Source: Siphonodentalium dalli (Eukaryota > Mollusca > Scaphopoda > Gadilida > Siphonodentaliidae). Taken from it: a DNA stretch of 64,000 nt. The DNA lies in contig CP136066.1 in NCBI GenBank assembly GCA_032622095.1, positions 231,758,961 to 231,822,960 of the forward strand, in the 5' to 3' direction. Below, one piece after another: positions 60,101-61,826 of this stretch (positions are counted from its first letter, which is position 1; each line of letters begins with the position of its first letter). The position numbers were made by a program, and so were the translations under genes. The notes under the pieces were generated by a model. The model worked only from the letters and a program-made list of their open reading frames with translations. It had not been told where the DNA came from and searched no databases.

Positions 60101-61826
60101 AAGATCTACCAGCCAAATGCCAACTGGCTCACAAATAAACATTTTCACATGATTAAACAACACCACATGGGCGGGCAGCCAATAAAAATGGGCATGAAGT
60201 GAGTTTCCTCATCAATTCATGACTTGCATGCACCAGAAAATTTCCAGTCAATCATAATAAATTGTCACTAACCTAGTCCAGATAAAACCATTGATTACAT
60301 TAATACAGATGCCTTGTCCACCCCTGGTTTAATGATTTAGGCAACAATTGGGTCATTGTGATGATAAAACAAAAATTCATCCATAACAATTCAGGGATGC
60401 AGATTTGGCATTTATCTGGGGAGTGTCTTAAAAATATCTTAAAAGGGAACTAATAATTGTGCCCCCAAATTTCTTTGAGGGGACTACTATTTTTTATCTA
60501 TTTGGAAAGTTTCCGGACAATAACTTTATTTTTAGTTATGGGATGGATCGATGATCTCTCCTAGAGTTATGAACTTTTTTCGACTTAGAAAATTTAATAT
60601 TTTCCTTTTTTTGTTGGTTTCCGGATTATAACTCAAGATTGGACTGTTTAATTGGAAATTCTGTTTTCGTTTGTCAGTCGTTCATATCAAAATACAGGTC
60701 AAGTTAGAATTTAAGTTTGATTCAATTATTTTTCCAAGAGTCATGGGCCTTTCGACTTCATGTTGTAATCAACTCCTCCTACAGTTTTGATCATAGATAT
60801 TTGAAACGTCATATTGGAGATGTGCAACATGTATATAGATGACGGAAAAATTATTTCTTTGCGGAATTATTAACCCTTTCGACTTAGAACATTTCAACAT
60901 TTTATCTGTGAACATGTTTTTGTTGACTTACTGATGTATTTCTGAGCTTAAGCTTCATCTGGATTGTAGTGCAAAAATGTATTATTTTCAATCGAGGGGT
61001 AATAACACTATATCTTAAAGATAGAGTTATTCCCCTTCCATTGATAATACAACTTTAGTTTGAACTCTGTTTCATTATGGCAGCCATAATGGGGGAAATC
61101 TTTCTATGATTTCAGCTGTTTTCTATTTCTCTATTGGCATTTTCAAAGACACAGACATTTCAAATCGGGATGAATTAAAGTAATTTGATCACACTTTATG
61201 GCATAGATTGTTATTAAAACCATACAAGCAAGACACTATAAATAAAATAATCGGTGACTTGCAAATTATGTGGGCCTTTAAATTGCCAGTCGTTCAACCT
61301 GACATTGTGTATTAATTTTGTTGTTATTTTGATTTACAGGGACAAGAGACGTACAGATCGTCAGAGGAAAATCATCATTAAACAAAGTTTGCCTCGTCAG
61401 GAAATTGTTCCAACAACTTCGGCACCACTGCCACCTCTGAGGCCTGTCGGTATACCTATACCCACCTTACAACCAGAGCAGATGCACACAATCATACTGC
61501 CACGGCTGATAACTGGACAGGCAACGAGGGTGGTGACTCCAGCTGAATCGGCAGCAACCTCACATGGTATATCAGTTAGTCGGAGCACCAAATACAGAAG
61601 GAAGAAGAAGGAAGAAGAAGGAAAGGGGACAAGAGAATATGTTAAGAAACAGGGATTCAGAACGTGTGGACTTTGCAAAGGTGTCCAGCGTAAGGAGACT
61701 GGCCACACCAATTTTAAAGGCAGAGTGCATTGTCCATTAATGCAAGAAAGAGTCGAAGATTGGTTGGCGAGAATAAAAGATGAGATGAAAAGGAGGAAAG
61801 ATGATTCAGAAAAGGGAGGTGACTGA
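14073..61826 (+). CDS. DUF6729-family protein, DDE-transposase-like, 17 exons, 1834 aa
   Basis: The exons are 14073-14727, 16224-16355, 17450-17521, 21649-22110, 22693-22739, 24573-24609 (tentative), 27572-27773, 28216-28314, 31748-31939, 39860-40280, 46605-47391, 48264-48467, 50927-51187, 52009-52934, 54111-54373, 56060-56317 and 61340-61826. All have AG/GT borders and matching phases, and the sum is 5,505 bases with no internal stop. The block order (WKDTLP...HKWVAEALF, WMPRR, RTLGNSAT, ILKIDSTKK, YTDRECC, SLESFH, GELIGIEYLYSQT, C-terminal CxxC...H...C) agrees with what I recall of uncharacterised fish DUF6729 proteins. Function is unknown. I infer descent from a DDE transposase because Asp769, Asp837 and Glu1024 sit in RNase-H-like contexts. 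The gene looks intact. No terminal repeats bracketing the whole gene were seen. Confidence 0.8.
14728..16223 (+). other. Intron 1
   Basis: It holds a TIR-like element at 15079-16181. The remaining sequence is unremarkable. Confidence 0.6.
15079..16181. mobile_element. TIR-like element with 6-bp flanking repeat
   Basis: The left end is caggcctggaaatctcaagg and the right end is the complement of cagggctggcgatctag. Both are followed inward by short GC-rich palindromes (ggcgggct/agcccgcc; ggagggct/agccctcc). The direct repeat ctattc lies at 15073-15078 and 16182-16187. The superfamily is not settled. It has no coding capacity. Confidence 0.55.
16224..16355 (+). CDS. Exon 2: Ser/Glu-rich linker
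   Basis: It is bounded by cattttaatag and CAAG|GTGTGT, phase 1 to phase 1, 132 bp. It encodes SASISKRPPSGSELSDYDEQ and an acidic tail (SYSEESEEIAED). This is a probable disordered linker with SDYD and SEES stretches resembling casein-kinase sites. It was missed by length-based gene finding because it is short. Confidence 0.7.
16356..17449 (+). other. Intron 2, no element recognised
   Basis: It contains an 85-residue open frame at 16438-16695 with no motif and some G-runs. Nothing is supported as a gene or a named repeat. Confidence 0.5.
17450..17521 (+). CDS. Exon 3: short linker exon
   Basis: It is 72 bp, phase 1 to phase 1, with a strong acceptor (acattttttttcag) and donor ATAG|GTATGT. 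It encodes AIVSKESLPPVFESTSEQVQ and a few more residues. It continues the low-complexity linker, and as a symmetric exon it could be skipped without frame loss. Confidence 0.65.
17830..18922. mobile_element. hAT-type element with perfect 8-bp target duplication
   Basis: The ends are tagggttgccacga at the left and tcgtggcaagccta at the right. The subterminal repeats are tcgattaat/attaatcga. It is flanked by identical atacaagg at 17822-17829 and 18923-18930. No transposase frame is present, so it is a non-autonomous copy. Confidence 0.9.
19284..19737 (+). mobile_element. Non-autonomous Helitron
   Basis: It starts with TCTACTATATATTTTAGG after an A and ends with a hairpin (cctggacaaagtccgg), then tccaccagCTAG, followed by T. 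This is the canonical 5'-TC...hairpin...CTRR-3' structure inserted between A and T. It contains a (GTTT)n tract and cctgaccttgaccttcaaaa repeats. It encodes no Rep/helicase. Confidence 0.85.
19848..21230. mobile_element. TIR element with GGCC-type ends
   Basis: The left end is aggcctaacaaaataatacc followed by tttgtttccgctaac. The right end is its near complement (gttagcggaaacaaacg, then tattatttgtttaggcct). This gives imperfect inverted repeats of about 36 bp. Inside are a ggtaggtaggtagg tract, long T-runs near 21090-21140, and a partial hAT-like fragment (20232-20400). No transposase is present. The target duplication is unclear. Confidence 0.65.
21649..22110 (+). CDS. Exon 4: PPTEL pentapeptide-repeat segment
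   Basis: It is 462 bp, phase 1 to phase 1, with acceptor aattctttcag and donor CAAG|GTATGT. It encodes residues 220-440. After SSMEPPSSIIEPPS comes an array of about a dozen PPTEL/PPTES/PLTEL units from a 15-bp minisatellite (21706-21866). Further Ser/Pro/Glu-rich sequence follows (SPILFESEDSPILLESMESP). It is probably disordered. Array length is likely to vary between individuals. Confidence 0.8.
21706..21866 (+). repeat. 15-bp coding minisatellite
   Basis: About ten copies of ccacctacagagttg occur in frame, with point variants (gagtcg, cttaca) and one 3-bp insertion (an extra Leu). Minus-strand and other-frame readings (GGNSV, ATYRV) are shadows. Confidence 0.9.
22111..22692 (+). other. 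Intron 4, no element recognised
   Basis: This is AT-rich sequence with a C-run at 22571-22584. No gene or named repeat is visible. Confidence 0.5.
22693..22739 (+). CDS. Exon 5: 47-bp linker exon
   Basis: It has acceptor atatatattttag and donor ACACAG|GTGGGA. It enters in phase 1 and ends in phase 0, encoding DRESNVRRSPWTYETQ. Its phase-0 end does not fit exon 7 directly (phase 1), so either a further small exon exists (see 24573-24609) or a different junction is used. Confidence 0.55.
22740..24572 (+). other. Intron 5
   Basis: It has a G-run (about 23059-23074) facing a C-run (23101-23111). A CTCTTGTT-class element follows (23158-23893), then about 680 bp with no recognised content. Confidence 0.5.
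23158..23893 (+). mobile_element. CTCTTGTT-class element, 'agctcacctgagac' head
   Basis: The head tttttagctcacctgagacg, aagtctcc contains a gagac/gtctc palindrome. The body has 'gagttatggccctttataat' and 'ttggtacatgtggtcct'. The tail CTCTTGTT is at 23886-23893. The same head with small changes starts a second copy at 25312. Confidence 0.65.
24573..24609 (+). CDS. Exon 6 (tentative): 37-bp microexon
   Basis: The acceptor attttttcgatttag is good; the donor GGCT|GTATAA is weak. The 37 bp (12 codons plus 1) convert the phase-0 end of exon 5 into the phase-1 entry of exon 7. They encode GSLGPASAPYNG and then a split Tyr. With it the whole gene sums to an exact codon count. It is supported only by phase and splice sites. 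Confidence 0.4.
25312..26363 (+). mobile_element. CTCTTGTT-class element, second 'ctcacctgagac' copy
   Basis: The head ggctcacctgagacaaagtc, tctggtggagc is palindromic. A (GTCC)n remnant lies at 25371-25382. The body has 'tcacattcagatttgttcaa'. The tail gtcattgac-TCTTGTT is at 26356-26363. The boundary at the tail is less certain than for other copies. Confidence 0.5.
26542..27090 (+). mobile_element. CTCTTGTT-class element, 'tatacgcccttt' head
   Basis: The head tttttatacgcccttttg, aaagaaaggtcgtat is a palindrome, followed by (GTCY)n at 26589-26632. Three ~125-bp body units carry gatgataactttagattgaa and ttatgcccctttttcgactt. The tail hairpin cacgccacgacggcgtg runs directly into CTCTTGTT at 27083-27090. 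It was inserted into a 'ttattcctacatttttcgg' repeat. Confidence 0.75.
27572..27773 (+). CDS. Exon 7: start of conserved core (WKDTLP...HKWVAEALF)
   Basis: The acceptor is tgttttttcacag and the donor is CGACAG|GTAAAT; 202 bp, phase 1 in and phase 2 out. It encodes PLLLPLGWKDTLPDVDHKW and VAEALFELNTTTNRPQLIDE..MWHPPEP. From memory this is the block immediately before the DUF6729 zinc region in fish family members. No function is known. Confidence 0.8.
27774..28215 (+). other. Intron 7, no element recognised
   Basis: This is AT-rich sequence. A piece resembling the 'ccgagtcaccacaccaaatttg' repeat lies directly before the acceptor (28183-28208). No gene. Confidence 0.5.
28216..28314 (+). CDS. 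Exon 8: conserved core linker
   Basis: It is 99 bp, phase 2 to phase 2, with acceptor ttgaattcag and donor GACAA|GTAAGA. It encodes SPGRRIQTDEIYPARPLDLR and ILGVHHGKPYFYDK. The junction residue with exon 9 is Lys, continuing into YFAHKLLLWMPRR. Confidence 0.75.
28374..28880 (+). repeat. AGCTCAA-family repeat copy
   Basis: The head gttcaactttactttgtaaa, ttttgagct is decayed. The body units catggcttgg, gacattgacatgtagatggg, aacatggc follow, then cctttcaactttccacattt. The far end merges into the 28899-28963 inverted-repeat arm. Confidence 0.7.
28899..29852. repeat. Inverted repeat whose left arm was split by a Helitron
   Basis: The left arm (28899-28963, continuing at 29696-29704) and the right arm (29776-29852) are reverse complements over about 70 bp. 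A reversed 3' end of an AGCTCAA-family repeat (29706-29775, gaaagtgtcaatgacactg) lies between them. The right arm preserves the uninterrupted sequence (tcatatttatatcaatat) and so records the empty site of the Helitron. Confidence 0.85.
28964..29695 (+). mobile_element. Helitron with an in-window empty site
   Basis: It begins TCTATTATATATTTTGAAAG and ends with the hairpin agcccggacaacgtcgggct, then cattgg and CTAG, inserted between A (28963) and T (29696). Removing it restores exact complementarity to the arm at 29776-29852, with no target duplication. It contains (GT)n and two 'gtggagctatcgacttgaaa' blocks. It encodes no Rep/helicase. Confidence 0.92.
29853..30530 (+). other. Unassigned intronic sequence
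   Basis: This is AT-rich, with short open frames on both strands without motifs. I see nothing supportable. Confidence 0.4.
30535..31626 (+). mobile_element. Composite of CTCTTGTT-class elements
   Basis: A 'ccgatgtctgttcatgtca' body (30550-30890) is interrupted at 30897 by a new head palindrome (tatcccccgccaaatt / aatttgcgggggata). That is followed by duplicated gtcaacagatttcaaagat units and a further (GTCC)n head near 31310. One tail, gccacggcgtg-CTCTTGTT, ends at 31528. An older tail, ggacgacagtccatctcttg, ends near 31626. The order suggests nested insertions. Confidence 0.6.
31748..31939 (+). CDS. Exon 9: DUF6729 cysteine region
   Basis: It is 192 bp, phase 2 to phase 2, with acceptor ttgtttatttcag and donor AAAAG|GTATGA. 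It encodes residues 569-632: YFAHKLLLWMPRRLHNCKLM, then CPADHE, LYRHTRQVLDVDGYYNLATE and YLKCRKCNKR. Cys627 and Cys630 form a clear CxxC. Its partner is probably Cys586/Cys590, or Cys590 with His593. I take it as a zinc-ribbon-like unit. The DGYY..ATEYL..C..C pattern is the hallmark I recall for DUF6729. Confidence 0.85.
33126..33244 (+). CDS. Possible alternative first exon
   Basis: An ATG at 33126 opens a frame of 39 codons plus 2 bases, ending at a strong donor (ATAA|GTGAGT). It encodes MMAYIRPNDVPVCFFTRNIL and then CGEVHDCEQLAKILPVKID. It ends in phase 2, exactly the phase needed to join exon 10 at 39860. The sequence is not repetitive. The upstream 550 bp contains CACGTG/CACATG boxes (cagtcacgtgagtg at 32610) that could belong to a promoter. 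I do not recognise the peptide. It may be chance. Confidence 0.3.
33477..33654 (+). repeat. Direct repeats of 'aataaagagcgt'
   Basis: The pair aataaagagcgtccatg ... cggtgtagacaataaagagc at 33479-33528 recurs at 33597-33650 (offset about 118 bp). This gives four copies of ataaagagcgt. The function is unknown and it is not tied to another element here. Confidence 0.7.
34123..35393 (+). mobile_element. CTCTTGTT-class element with 161-bp tandem array (copy 1)
   Basis: The head palindrome is agtcgagtttttttcc, aaaactcgact. A GC-rich (GGGC)n stretch lies at 34165-34208. Six units start at agctcgttagcgcgataact (34350, 34511, 34672, 34833, 34994 and 35133), the first five exactly 161 bp apart. The tail hairpin gcatctctgatgc is followed by CAC and CTCTTGTT at 35386-35393. 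Confidence 0.85.
35505..37749. mobile_element. hAT-like element hosting a nested CTCTTGTT-class element
   Basis: The left end is tagggcttcacggtttttcg and the right end is ataccgtgaagctcta. Both have subterminal ggtat/ataccg repeats. The flanking catcgtac (35497-35504) and catcgtag (37750-37757) match at 7 of 8 bases, with two extra bases at the left end. The element at 36199-37495 lies inside. A 24-bp gcgagac/gaaacgagaac array is at 35700-35780. No transposase is present. Confidence 0.65.
36199..37495 (+). mobile_element. CTCTTGTT-class element with 161-bp array (copy 2)
   Basis: The head, GC-rich stretch, six array units and tail are the same as at 34123-35393, including gcatctctgatgc-CAC-CTCTTGTT at 37488-37495. 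The two copies are about 2 kb apart in the same orientation and differ by scattered substitutions. Confidence 0.85.
38036..38422. repeat. Double palindrome ('gcattctcttatat' element)
   Basis: Two near-perfect hairpins of about 65 bp (38069-38131 and 38213-38282), each gccaatgcattctcttatat ... atataagagaatgcattggc, are themselves inverted copies of one another. The outer ends aaccctttacccaaca (about 38036) and tgttgggtaaagggtt (about 38422) are also complementary. This is palindrome within palindrome. Open frames on both strands (QCILLYMR, RIYKRMHW) are readings of the arms. Confidence 0.85.
38598..38992 (+). mobile_element. Short CTCTTGTT-class element inserted in another repeat
   Basis: The head is tatacgatcttttttg, aaaaaggtcgtat, followed by a (GTCC)n tract. 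There is one body unit. The tail ccctagcgatg-CTCTTGTT is at 38985-38992. It interrupts the 'ggagttattcccctttttcgacttag' repeat whose uninterrupted relatives are at 26460 and 27180. This shows insertion into a T-run. Confidence 0.8.
39163..39711 (+). repeat. Mixed repeat remnants incl. AGCTCAA-family 3' end
   Basis: It includes 'cattgggacagtcacacctctagttt' (39200-39225) and decayed AGCTCAA body (aaaacatggccgccagcaga, ccatcttggg). The family terminus is gagcaacagtgtcgttgaca, then ctttcatttg at 39680-39711. No gene. Confidence 0.6.
39860..40280 (+). CDS. Exon 10: DUF6729 core, RTLGNSAT motif, first Asp
   Basis: It is 421 bp, phase 2 in and phase 0 out, with acceptor ttattctttgtag and donor AAGAAG|GTAAAT. 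It encodes YIAWSPCIVNQ, LTYRYACDLRVIMDLRQRTL, GNSATHLYKALTEKHKTRF, PKYQWLQYVYCLDVMSRLDD and ends TFGEILKIDSTKK. The RTLGNSAT and EILK(I/M)DSTKK motifs are those I recall in the fish family. Asp769 in ILKIDSTKK lies where the first catalytic Asp of MULE/hAT-type DDE folds sits, at the end of a beta strand. Catalysis is inferred, not shown. Confidence 0.85.
40355..41188 (+). mobile_element. CTCTTGTT-class elements, nested heads
   Basis: The head atacccccactttc/aaagaaaatggggtgtat at 40355 is followed by a (GTCC)n tract. A second head (tatacccactttaaa) follows at 40484. Then come three units of ~150 bp with catgtcataacttgaacag, ggatctcaatgaaatt and gttattcatctttgtttatc. The tail hairpin ggacgacagtcc-AT-CTCTTGTT ends at 41188. 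Confidence 0.7.
41338..42020 (+). mobile_element. 'tcccccgaaaaatt' headed repeat
   Basis: The head palindrome is gtcccccgaaaaatt, aatgttcgggggac, followed by (GTCC)n. Three units of about 190 bp carry gagggtacctt, tcaactcctcctacag and ttgacaaagttattaa. The end has gcatcgacttgccacg and ttcgggggacactg, which echoes the head. There is no clear CTCTTGTT tail. Confidence 0.6.
42189..43070 (+). mobile_element. Two adjoining CTCTTGTT-class elements
   Basis: The first (42189-42675) has gttcatgtcgtaacttcaac units and ends ggacgacagtccat-CTCTTGTT at 42668-42675. Immediately after it starts another head: atgtttacccataccat / atggtaaacat, a palindrome with ccatagtatgg at its centre. That is followed by cgacgtcc and (GTCC)n. 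The end of the second is not clear. A sister head is at 51421. Confidence 0.65.
43641..43930 (+). repeat. Direct duplication, unit about 160 bp
   Basis: aaaaactaacaccgttataa ... aatcaccacaccaa ... tctgtttggagcaa ... ccaattcacca occurs at 43641-43775 and again at 43803-43930. The minus-strand open frame over it is a reading of the repeat. Confidence 0.8.
43967..45545. mobile_element. GGCC-ended TIR element with internal coding remnant
   Basis: The left end is taaggccacacaaaaaaaat, aatatgtttctcaagt. The right end is its near complement: acttgagaaacacaatattt, tttttgtgtggcctaa. This gives inverted repeats of about 38 bp. Related ends occur at 19140-19176 and 50120-50803, with a cctgcctgcctgc motif inside the right end. 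The superfamily is not settled (the GGCC start suggests PIF/Harbinger or ISL2EU relatives). It encloses the pseudogene at 44070-45140. Confidence 0.7.
44070..45140 (+). pseudogene. Broken coding region inside a TIR element
   Basis: Protein-like sequence runs through shifting plus-strand frames. Stretches include SEDDLNLFVPEQLRGLIRL near 44280, VADIFVRYLRITLEDATPVS near 44500, and KINTLDF then HTVDNIG around 44690. Farther on are GRNFVQLVCNML near 44880, then a stop, RCCHIPDGLQIFLGYTDP near 44945, then another stop, and WRGVNDLLNKLVNK ending at a donor-like AAG|GTAGAC. The two stops (about 44903 and 45040) and at least two frameshifts mark it as inactive. I do not recognise the family. It may be the element's transposase or a captured host gene. 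Confidence 0.45.
46605..47391 (+). CDS. Exon 11: DDE-like core (second Asp and Glu)
   Basis: This is the longest core exon (787 bp), phase 0 in and phase 1 out, with acceptor gctatactttcag and donor CCAG|GTGAGA. It encodes residues 774-1035: VVKKLGGRATDTAQWMTNVG, AGEGSGLEVL, VMYTDRECCG, VRLDVWHFMRRLASGCTTES, HCRRKTRGVEAV, CIQDPEDISLYTQTG, and YRCARGSTSLESFHLHVNRF then IP. Asp837 (YTDREC) and, 28 residues on, LDVWHFMRR resemble the second Asp and the following H..R region of MULE-type transposases. Glu1024 in SLESFH is the candidate third acid. Spacing is 68 then 187 residues, with a helical insertion between. Confidence 0.88.
47392..48263 (+). other. Intron 11
   Basis: The first 400 bp show no recognised element. 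An AGCTCAA-family copy follows (47791-48209). Confidence 0.55.
47791..48209 (+). repeat. AGCTCAA-family repeat, short copy
   Basis: The head agctcaactttgagct is shortened. The body units gtcaacaatttcctttagca and catggctgttgacatg follow. The tail agctacagtgtcattgacac, tttcatttt closes it just before exon 12. Confidence 0.75.
48264..48467 (+). CDS. Exon 12: conserved helical block
   Basis: It is 204 bp, phase 1 to phase 1, with acceptor tgttttactttgcag and donor ACACAG|GTATAT. It encodes GTRASPHLYQAYLLDGLMRW, NQDRAEDANKYERSHIYDI, GEPAFGNFAMPRKYT. Its start completes the IPG motif begun in exon 11, and its end leads into GELIGIEYLYSQT in exon 13. Confidence 0.85.
48749..49104. mobile_element. 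Short hAT-type MITE
   Basis: The ends are tagggctgtaacgata and its approximate complement tgaatcattacagcccta. The flanks gcaaaaac (48741-48748) and gtaaaaac (49105-49112) match at 7 of 8. Cgatac repeats lie near both ends. It is 356 bp long with no coding capacity. Confidence 0.85.
49195..49768 (+). mobile_element. CTCTTGTT-class element, 'cccccgacttg' head
   Basis: The head palindrome is gcccccgacttg, aaaagtcggcgg, followed by atatatagtcgacgtctccg and (GTCC)n. The body has cagagttatggccctttttt units. The tail hairpin acgcgacagcgt-AC-CTCTTGTT is at 49761-49768. A sister copy is at 58692-59193. Confidence 0.8.
50119..50803. mobile_element. GGCC-ended TIR element, short copy
   Basis: The left end is ttaaggccaaataaaaaaag, gttttggttctc. 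The right end is gagaaccaaaaccc, ttttttttggcctaa. They are inverted repeats of about 30 bp, with a ccctccctccctc tract beside the right end. It cuts off a CTCTTGTT-class repeat at 50118. No coding capacity. Confidence 0.75.
50927..51187 (+). CDS. Exon 13: GELIGIEYLYSQT and acidic linker
   Basis: It is 261 bp, phase 1 to phase 1, with acceptor cttttcatattgtag and donor ATACAG|GTAAAA. It encodes GELIGIEYLYSQTSTGLGDV, then an acidic stretch ESDMIESAAGIEEESPEEIA and a basic Ser/Thr tail (EKRNITRSPAKTAKST). The first motif closes the conserved core. The acidic stretch parallels the acidic linker that I recall after this motif in fish members. Confidence 0.85.
51188..52008 (+). other. Intron 13 with repeat fragments
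   Basis: At 51224-51425 a short element starts with the palindrome atacctccacaacg/agttgtggtgggtat and ends 'cctatctctagtt'. It is followed at 51421 by the atgtgtacccataccat / atggtacacat head. That head's body runs to about 51760. The last 240 bp are unassigned. Confidence 0.6.
52009..52934 (+). CDS. Exon 14: minisatellite-encoded Cys-rich repeat domain
   Basis: It is 926 bp, phase 1 in and phase 0 out, with acceptor ccattctttgcag and donor CCAAA|GTGAGT. It encodes residues 1191-1499. After LPPLSPDSDDIMPLENAPC come 29 'PC' cysteines in 9- and 10-residue units (RVAAPCATL, QHITAPCPTL, RVPSPCGTL). These are organised in a 37-residue (111-bp) higher-order repeat present about four times. The conserved neighbours of this position in fish proteins are, as I recall, only a short linker, so this domain looks lineage-specific. 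Regular Cys spacing would allow disulfide or metal cross-linking, but nothing shows which. Confidence 0.85.
52058..52860 (+). repeat. 27-bp / 111-bp coding minisatellite
   Basis: The first three units are 30 bp (with an extra cag codon). Later units are 27 bp (cgtgtcgcagctccatgt plus c/g-variants and gactctt). Four of them make a 111-bp higher-order unit (for example cttcgtgta at 52221 and 52332). All unit lengths are multiples of three and no frame contains stops, so long open frames appear in every forward frame and one reverse frame. Confidence 0.92.
52935..54110 (+). other. Intron 14
   Basis: It contains a hairpin cgatcattcaat/attgaatgatcg at 53672-53711 and two copies of cctgtcagataataa.atcac (28-bp unit, 53787-53842). 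A repeat tail, ccacatactagtggtg-CTCTTGTT, lies at 54022-54029; its head is not clear. No gene. Confidence 0.55.
54111..54373 (+). CDS. Exon 15: conserved C-terminal block 1
   Basis: It is 263 bp, phase 0 in and phase 2 out, with acceptor aaaccatttcag and donor AGCAAG|GTATGG. It encodes DSIGPDGVSGYAKVDQLARY, then MVHLHQTDGVTVLGTDEANR, IIELWNEFEEFDKKP, FKPRLQTSTVKGRFKLKKK. The GPD..GY..V..LA and LW..L...D..P..F.PR pattern agrees with the C-terminal block I recall in the fish family. It is predicted helical. Confidence 0.82.
54415..55091 (+). mobile_element. CTCTTGTT-class element, 'gatgtctgttca' units
   Basis: There are three or four ~150-bp units with ggatctcaatgaaatttgg, gttcactactatgagg and gttattcatctttgtttatc. 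The tail ggacgacatccat-CTCTTGTT is at 55084-55091. It belongs to the same subfamily as 40484-41188 and 42189-42675. Confidence 0.7.
55588..55953. mobile_element. Short hAT-like MITE
   Basis: The left end is tagggctgcaatgattc and the right end is actcattgcagccata. Subterminal cgatgcgat/atcgca motifs are present. The flanks tattcaac and ttttaaac match at only 6 of 8, so the insertion is older. Confidence 0.6.
56060..56317 (+). CDS. Exon 16: conserved C-terminal block 2
   Basis: It is 258 bp, phase 2 to phase 2, with acceptor gttgcttttttcag and donor AAGTG|GTAATT. It encodes RSFQGQNTGPAVAVDSNRLM, EAVVKTLCEIFTGD, KKITRWTMIIRAYKAIRSMV, ESTTIQLAEINHATLIKW. The final Trp is split with exon 17. The G..GPA...S.R..EA and R....Y..IR..V pattern again agrees with recalled fish members. 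Confidence 0.82.
56381..56638 (+). mobile_element. Short Helitron
   Basis: It begins TCTCATATATATTTTGAAGA after an A and ends agcccggacaacgtcgggct, catcgg, CTAG before a T. It is a deleted derivative of the element at 28964-29695, with the same last 120 bp. Confidence 0.85.
56643..58377 (+). mobile_element. Helitron chain, probably one Helitron inside another
   Basis: One 5' end (TCTATTATATATTTTGG) is at 56643. A second (TCTATTATATATTTTGAAAG) is at 56947. CTAG ends with upstream hairpins (gcccggacgaagtcgggt) are at 57696 and 58377. The simplest reading is an inner Helitron at 56947-57696 within an outer one at 56643-58377. Sequence around the inner copy (caatttgcaggc..ttaagaatcgtgta) is repeated on both sides, so another order is possible. 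A coding-like minus-strand piece lies at 57760-57984. Confidence 0.7.
57760..57984 (-). pseudogene. Coding-like fragment within a Helitron
   Basis: The minus strand reads NVDVVGIDGLEPPVDSKSEI, then AFQLNGFLDEIPDPQGKC and NTQKINLSTVDLRISA. Its balanced, non-repetitive composition is unlike the surrounding repeat readings. It ends near a weak donor-like GCT|GTAACA on that strand. It may be a host exon captured by the Helitron. I do not recognise the protein. Confidence 0.35.
58692..59193 (+). mobile_element. CTCTTGTT-class element, 'cccccgacttg' head, copy 2
   Basis: The head palindrome is gccccccgacttg, aagtcggcggg, followed by tatatagtcgacgtctccgt. The tail is acgcgacagcgt-AC-CTCTTGTT at 59186-59193. 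It lacks part of the body compared with 49195-49768. Confidence 0.8.
59649..59705. repeat. Hairpin of the 'gcattctcttatat' family
   Basis: gccagtgcattctcttatat ... gaggctcac ... gggagaatgcactggc forms an interrupted palindrome. The following cacagggtcttt and later gaaagggttaaa correspond to the flanks of the 38036-38422 element. Confidence 0.7.
59706..60457 (+). other. Unassigned intronic sequence
   Basis: This is AT-rich, without open frames of interest or recognised repeats. Confidence 0.5.
60458..60905 (+). repeat. 'gtgcccccaaattt' headed repeat body
   Basis: The head gtgcccccaaatttc, tttgaggggac is palindromic. The body units ggtttccggattataactca, caaaatacaggtcaagttag and tcaactcctcctacag match 11869-12480 and 41338-42020. 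No CTCTTGTT tail was found. Confidence 0.6.
61340..61826 (+). CDS. Exon 17: C-terminus with CCHC-like zinc motif and stop
   Basis: The acceptor is tttgatttacag; phase 2 in; the stop TGA is at 61824-61826. It encodes DKRRTDRQRKIIIKQSLPRQ, a Pro/Thr-rich linker, the basic motif STKYRRKKKEEEGKGTREYV and then CGLCKGVQRKETGHTNFKG, RVHCP. Cys1782, Cys1785, His1795 and Cys1804 make a CCHC-like zinc site. It is followed by a helical charged tail (VEDWLARIKDEMKRRK). The YRRKKK patch is a likely nuclear localisation signal. From memory the same motif closes the fish proteins. Confidence 0.88.

Larger units (their letters stand above)
56318..61339 (+). other. Intron 16 (5 kb)
   Basis: It holds several Helitrons (56381-58377), a CTCTTGTT-class element (58692-59193), a 'gcattctcttatat' hairpin (59649-59705), about 750 bp without recognised content (59706-60457), and a gtgcccccaaatttc-headed repeat body (60458-60905). 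The final 430 bp are unassigned. Confidence 0.6.
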
